The position numbers and the translations under genes were made by a program. A model generated the notes under the pieces. The model saw only the letters and a program-made list of their open reading frames with translations, was not told where the DNA came from and made no database searches. DNA of 8,699 bases from CAINEC01 sp046303115 (lineage in GTDB: Bacteria; Bacteroidota; Bacteroidia; AKYH767-A; OLB10): the NCBI GenBank assembly GCA_046303115.1, contig JBKCGZ010000208.1, positions 1 to 8,699 of the forward strand, given 5' to 3'. This document shows, piece by piece, positions 6,679-8,699 of the stretch; position 1 is the first letter of the stretch, and each line of letters starts with the position of its first letter.

Positions 6679-7164
6679 TTATTTAAAATGACTGGTCGTG
6701 AGTTTTTCAGCCCATTTTTCACAAAGTAAGTCAAGCATTCTATAGACAATTCTGAAGTCGTTTATCTCACCCGTATAGGGATCAGGAACATCCATGCTTT
6801 CATCGTTGCTGCCATCGTAGTTTTCATGGATATCGCAAATCAGCTTTATTTTATTAAGATATTCTGGACCCGGTGATCGTTCGTTTAAAGTTCTGTAAAT
6901 ACTCGTATCCATAGCGAACAAGTAGTCATACTCCTCGTAATCCTCACTAACAAGTGCTCTACAAACCTGATTACTGATATCAATACCATTTTCAAAACCA
7001 ACCTTGATAGATCGTTTATCTGGTGCAGAACCAACATGCCATCCACCAGTGCCAGCTGAATCAACTTGAAAATAAATATTGTATTTCTTCAATTTCTCTA
7101 TCATAATACCTTCGGCAAGGGGAGAACGACAAATATTACCAAGGCAAACCATTAAAATTTTCAT
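6679..7164 (-). CDS. Low-molecular-weight protein tyrosine phosphatase
   Basis: Cytoplasmic phosphatase that removes phosphate from tyrosine residues through a cysteinyl-phosphate intermediate. The N-terminal P-loop is intact: VCLGNICRSPLAEG with nucleophile Cys7 and Arg13-Ser14 (CX5RS). The second cysteine of the loop (Cys12) is also present. The general acid is Asp128 in the conserved VPDPYTG (126-132). DSAGTGGWHVG (35-45) and FAMD (83-86) are further family landmarks. The 161 residues are the normal size. The frame starts at the canonical short MKILMVC, so the start is secure. It follows dnaA on the same strand, but a strong terminator lies between, its T-run ending 13 nt before this ATG. 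I see no TAnnTTTG promoter in that gap. In many bacteria such enzymes act with tyrosine kinases in exopolysaccharide control, but no kinase or capsule gene is present, so the target is unknown. Confidence 0.93.
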   Translation of the reverse strand: MKILMVCLGNICRSPLAEGIMIEKLKKYNIYFQVDSAGTGGWHVGSAPDKRSIKVGFENGIDISNQVCRALVSEDYEEYDYLFAMDTSIYRTLNERSPGPEYLNKIKLICDIHENYDGSNDESMDVPDPYTGEINDFRIVYRMLDLLCEKWAEKLTTSHFK

Positions 7165-7177
7165 GGCCTGAAATTAT

Positions 7178-7212
7178 AAAAAAAATGTCCCACTGTAACA
7201 GCGAGACATTTT
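7178..7212 (-). terminator. Intrinsic terminator after dnaA
   Basis: On the minus strand, 17 nt past the dnaA stop, AAAATGTC and GACATTTT (7182-7212) form an 8-bp stem. A further CTG/CAG pairing sits in its upper part with a few mismatches between. The stem runs into eight consecutive T's (7178-7185), the classic intrinsic terminator form. Confidence 0.82.
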
Positions 7213-7229
7213 AAGATTTTTAAATTGTA

Positions 7230-8663
7230 TTATCTTGATAAGTTAATTCGCTTTTGTAAGTCTACGACTTGCGCTTTAAACTTTTTATCTGTATCCATTA
7301 GGTTGTTAACCGTTCTGCAGGCGTGTAATACTGTCGCATGGTCTTTTCCTCCGCAATGCATTCCGATGTTTGATAAAGATGATTTAGTAAACTGTTTGCT
7401 GAAGTACATTGCCAACTGACGAGCCTGTACAACTTCACGCTTACGAGTCTTCGATTTTAAAACTTCTAATGGTAACTCGAAGAAGTCACAAACGATTTTC
7501 TGAATATAGTCAATTGAAATTTCATGAACTGTATTCTTTACAAACTTGTCGATCATTTGCTTTGCCAACTCTAAAGTAATAGGCTTTTTGTTCAATGATG
7601 ACTGCGCCATGATTGAGATAAGTGCTCCCTCTAATTCACGAATATTGTTTGTGATACTTAATGCAATGTATTCAGTAATTTCGTTAGGAAGTTCAATTCC
7701 ATCTACATACATCTTCTTGCGTAGAATAGCAATTCTTGTTTCTAAATCAGGAACTTGTAAGTCAGCCGATAATCCCCATTTGAAGCGAGACAAAAGTCGC
7801 TGTTCCATTCCCTGTAAATCGACCGGAGGTTTATCACAGGTTAAAATGATTTGCTTGTTGTTTTGATGTAGGTGATTAAAAATATGGAAGAATACGTCTT
7901 GGGTCTTATCTTTTCCAGCGAAGAACTGAATATCATCAATGATTAAGACATCCATCATTTGATAAAAATGTACAAAGTCATTTGATGAATTATTTCTTAC
8001 TGAATCAACAAACTGATGCATGAATTTTTCACTCTGAACGTATAGCACAGTTTTATTGGGAAAGTTATTTTTAATTTCAATTCCAATGGCGTTAGCGAGA
8101 TGTGTTTTACCAATACCATTTCCTCCGTAGATTAAAAGCGGATTAAAAGATGTACCTCCTGGCTTTTGGGCTACAGCAAATCCTGCTGAGCGAGCTAAGC
8201 GATTACAATCACCTTCTATTAAGTTGTCAAATGAAAAATTAGAATTTAACTGAGAGTCAACATCAATTTTCTTTAAGCCTGGAATGATGAAAGGGTTGCG
8301 AATGCCACCGCTGATTTGTTGCGGCATTGGTACAGCAGGATTTTTTAATCCGTTGTTACTCTTCGCTGGAAACTTAACAGTATAGGGTTTTGAACCCGCT
8401 GTACTATTTTCCATTAGGATTGAATACTCTAATCTTCCTTCAGATCCTAATTCACGTTTAATAATTTTGCGTAATAAGCCAATATAGTGTTCTTCTAACC
8501 ACTCGTAAACAAATTGGCTTGGTACTTCAATAGTTAAAGTTTGTTGATCAAGTTTAACAGGTTTGATTGGTTCGAACCATGTTTTGAAATTTTGCGGATT
8601 AACATTGTCCCTGATTAATTTCAAGCAATTCTCCCATACATGTTCACATGTTTTCTCTTTCAT
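7230..8663 (-). CDS. dnaA: Chromosomal replication initiator protein DnaA
   Basis: Binds DnaA boxes at oriC, oligomerises with ATP and opens the duplex for helicase loading. Numbered from ATG 8663 (477 residues), domain I is about 1-85 (VWENCL, FKTWFEPI, protein-interaction and helicase-loading region), and the linker domain II is about 86-135. The AAA+ domain III has Walker A GGNGIGKTH (180-188), Walker B VLIIDDIQF (239-247), sensor 1 ILTCD (273-277), arginine finger Arg293 in LSRFKWG and sensor 2 Arg342 in NIRELEGAL. Domain IV ends with the DNA-binding signature IGMHCGGKDHATVLHA (433-448), with Lys instead of Arg in the usual GRDH. The frame also allows ATG 8687 (8 residues longer). ATG 8663 is preferred because it has AAGGAG upstream and places VWENCL at the usual distance from the N-terminus. 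The dnaA promoter lies beyond the window, and no DnaA-box cluster is visible here. Confidence 0.96.
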   Translation of the reverse strand: MKEKTCEHVWENCLKLIRDNVNPQNFKTWFEPIKPVKLDQQTLTIEVPSQFVYEWLEEHYIGLLRKIIKRELGSEGRLEYSILMENSTAGSKPYTVKFPAKSNNGLKNPAVPMPQQISGGIRNPFIIPGLKKIDVDSQLNSNFSFDNLIEGDCNRLARSAGFAVAQKPGGTSFNPLLIYGGNGIGKTHLANAIGIEIKNNFPNKTVLYVQSEKFMHQFVDSVRNNSSNDFVHFYQMMDVLIIDDIQFFAGKDKTQDVFFHIFNHLHQNNKQIILTCDKPPVDLQGMEQRLLSRFKWGLSADLQVPDLETRIAILRKKMYVDGIELPNEITEYIALSITNNIRELEGALISIMAQSSLNKKPITLELAKQMIDKFVKNTVHEISIDYIQKIVCDFFELPLEVLKSKTRKREVVQARQLAMYFSKQFTKSSLSNIGMHCGGKDHATVLHACRTVNNLMDTDKKFKAQVVDLQKRINLSR

Positions 8664-8675
8664 TGTGTTTTCTTT

Positions 8676-8681
8676 CTCCTT
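8676..8681 (-). promoter_or_regulatory. Ribosome-binding site deciding the dnaA start
   Basis: AAGGAG on the minus strand lies 12 nt before ATG 8663, a longer than ideal but usable spacing. It falls inside the extra codons of the alternative ATG 8687, which itself has only TAGGG almost touching the start. This favours 8663. Confidence 0.45.
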
Positions 8682-8699
8682 TTGCATACCCTACGGCTT

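Noticed and set aside
7225..7866. Plus-strand open frames of 64 and 106 codons opposite dnaA
   Set aside because: They are antisense shadows of highly conserved dnaA coding sequence.
8664..8687. Longer dnaA start at 8687
   Set aside because: It has no usable ribosome-binding site and would make the N-terminus longer than usual; it is not excluded, only less likely.
8600..8699. Replication origin or DnaA boxes near dnaA
   Set aside because: The window ends 12 nt upstream of the longest dnaA frame, and no cluster of TTATCCACA-like sites is visible in the window; oriC cannot be placed from this sequence.

Overview
This is an AT-rich chromosomal window, almost certainly from a Bacteroidota bacterium. 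Three separate signs support that. TAnnTTTG promoter -7 elements, typical of this phylum, stand before three transcription units (70-77 minus, 146-153 plus, 6605-6612 minus). Shine-Dalgarno sequences are mostly absent. A small secreted protein resembles the C-terminal domain of the Bacteroidota gliding/type IX secretion protein GldM. The style of the DnaA and of the long oligopeptide-type permeases fits the Chitinophagales/Sphingobacteriales side of the phylum, but the order is an inference.

Layout. At the left edge is a truncated tRNA-Ser(GCU) on the minus strand with its own promoter. Diverging from it is a tight plus-strand unit (158-4500) encoding a family-5 solute-binding lipoprotein and two oligopeptide/dipeptide-type ABC permeases. 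The gaps are 3 nt and then an ATGA overlap, and no ATPase gene is present. After 32 nt, on the same strand, comes queD (queuosine/deazapurine precursor synthesis). It converges, with only 12 nt between stop codons, on a minus-strand block.

The minus-strand block, in transcription order, is: dnaA (replication initiator, 5' end close to the window edge), a strong intrinsic terminator, a low-molecular-weight protein tyrosine phosphatase, a 97-nt gap with weak hairpins and a promoter element, then a compact three-gene unit. That unit is a membrane-anchored TPR protein, ribH (lumazine synthase) and a secreted GldM-C-like protein, with gaps of 7 and 2 nt.

How the genes fit together: the two permeases and the lipoprotein form the membrane and extracytoplasmic part of a peptide-type importer, which must borrow ATPase subunits encoded elsewhere. 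RibH and QueD each act on GTP-derived precursors but are in separate transcription units. DnaA and the phosphatase share a strand but are separated by a terminator. I see no mobile element, CRISPR array, toxin-antitoxin pair or defence gene. No stretch over 300 bases lacks a gene. The window is mainly housekeeping. The points most worth a second look are the unusual permease architecture with missing ATPases, the secreted GldM-C-like protein in the ribH unit, the terminator placed directly before the phosphatase, and a promoter element almost touching the start codon of the binding protein.
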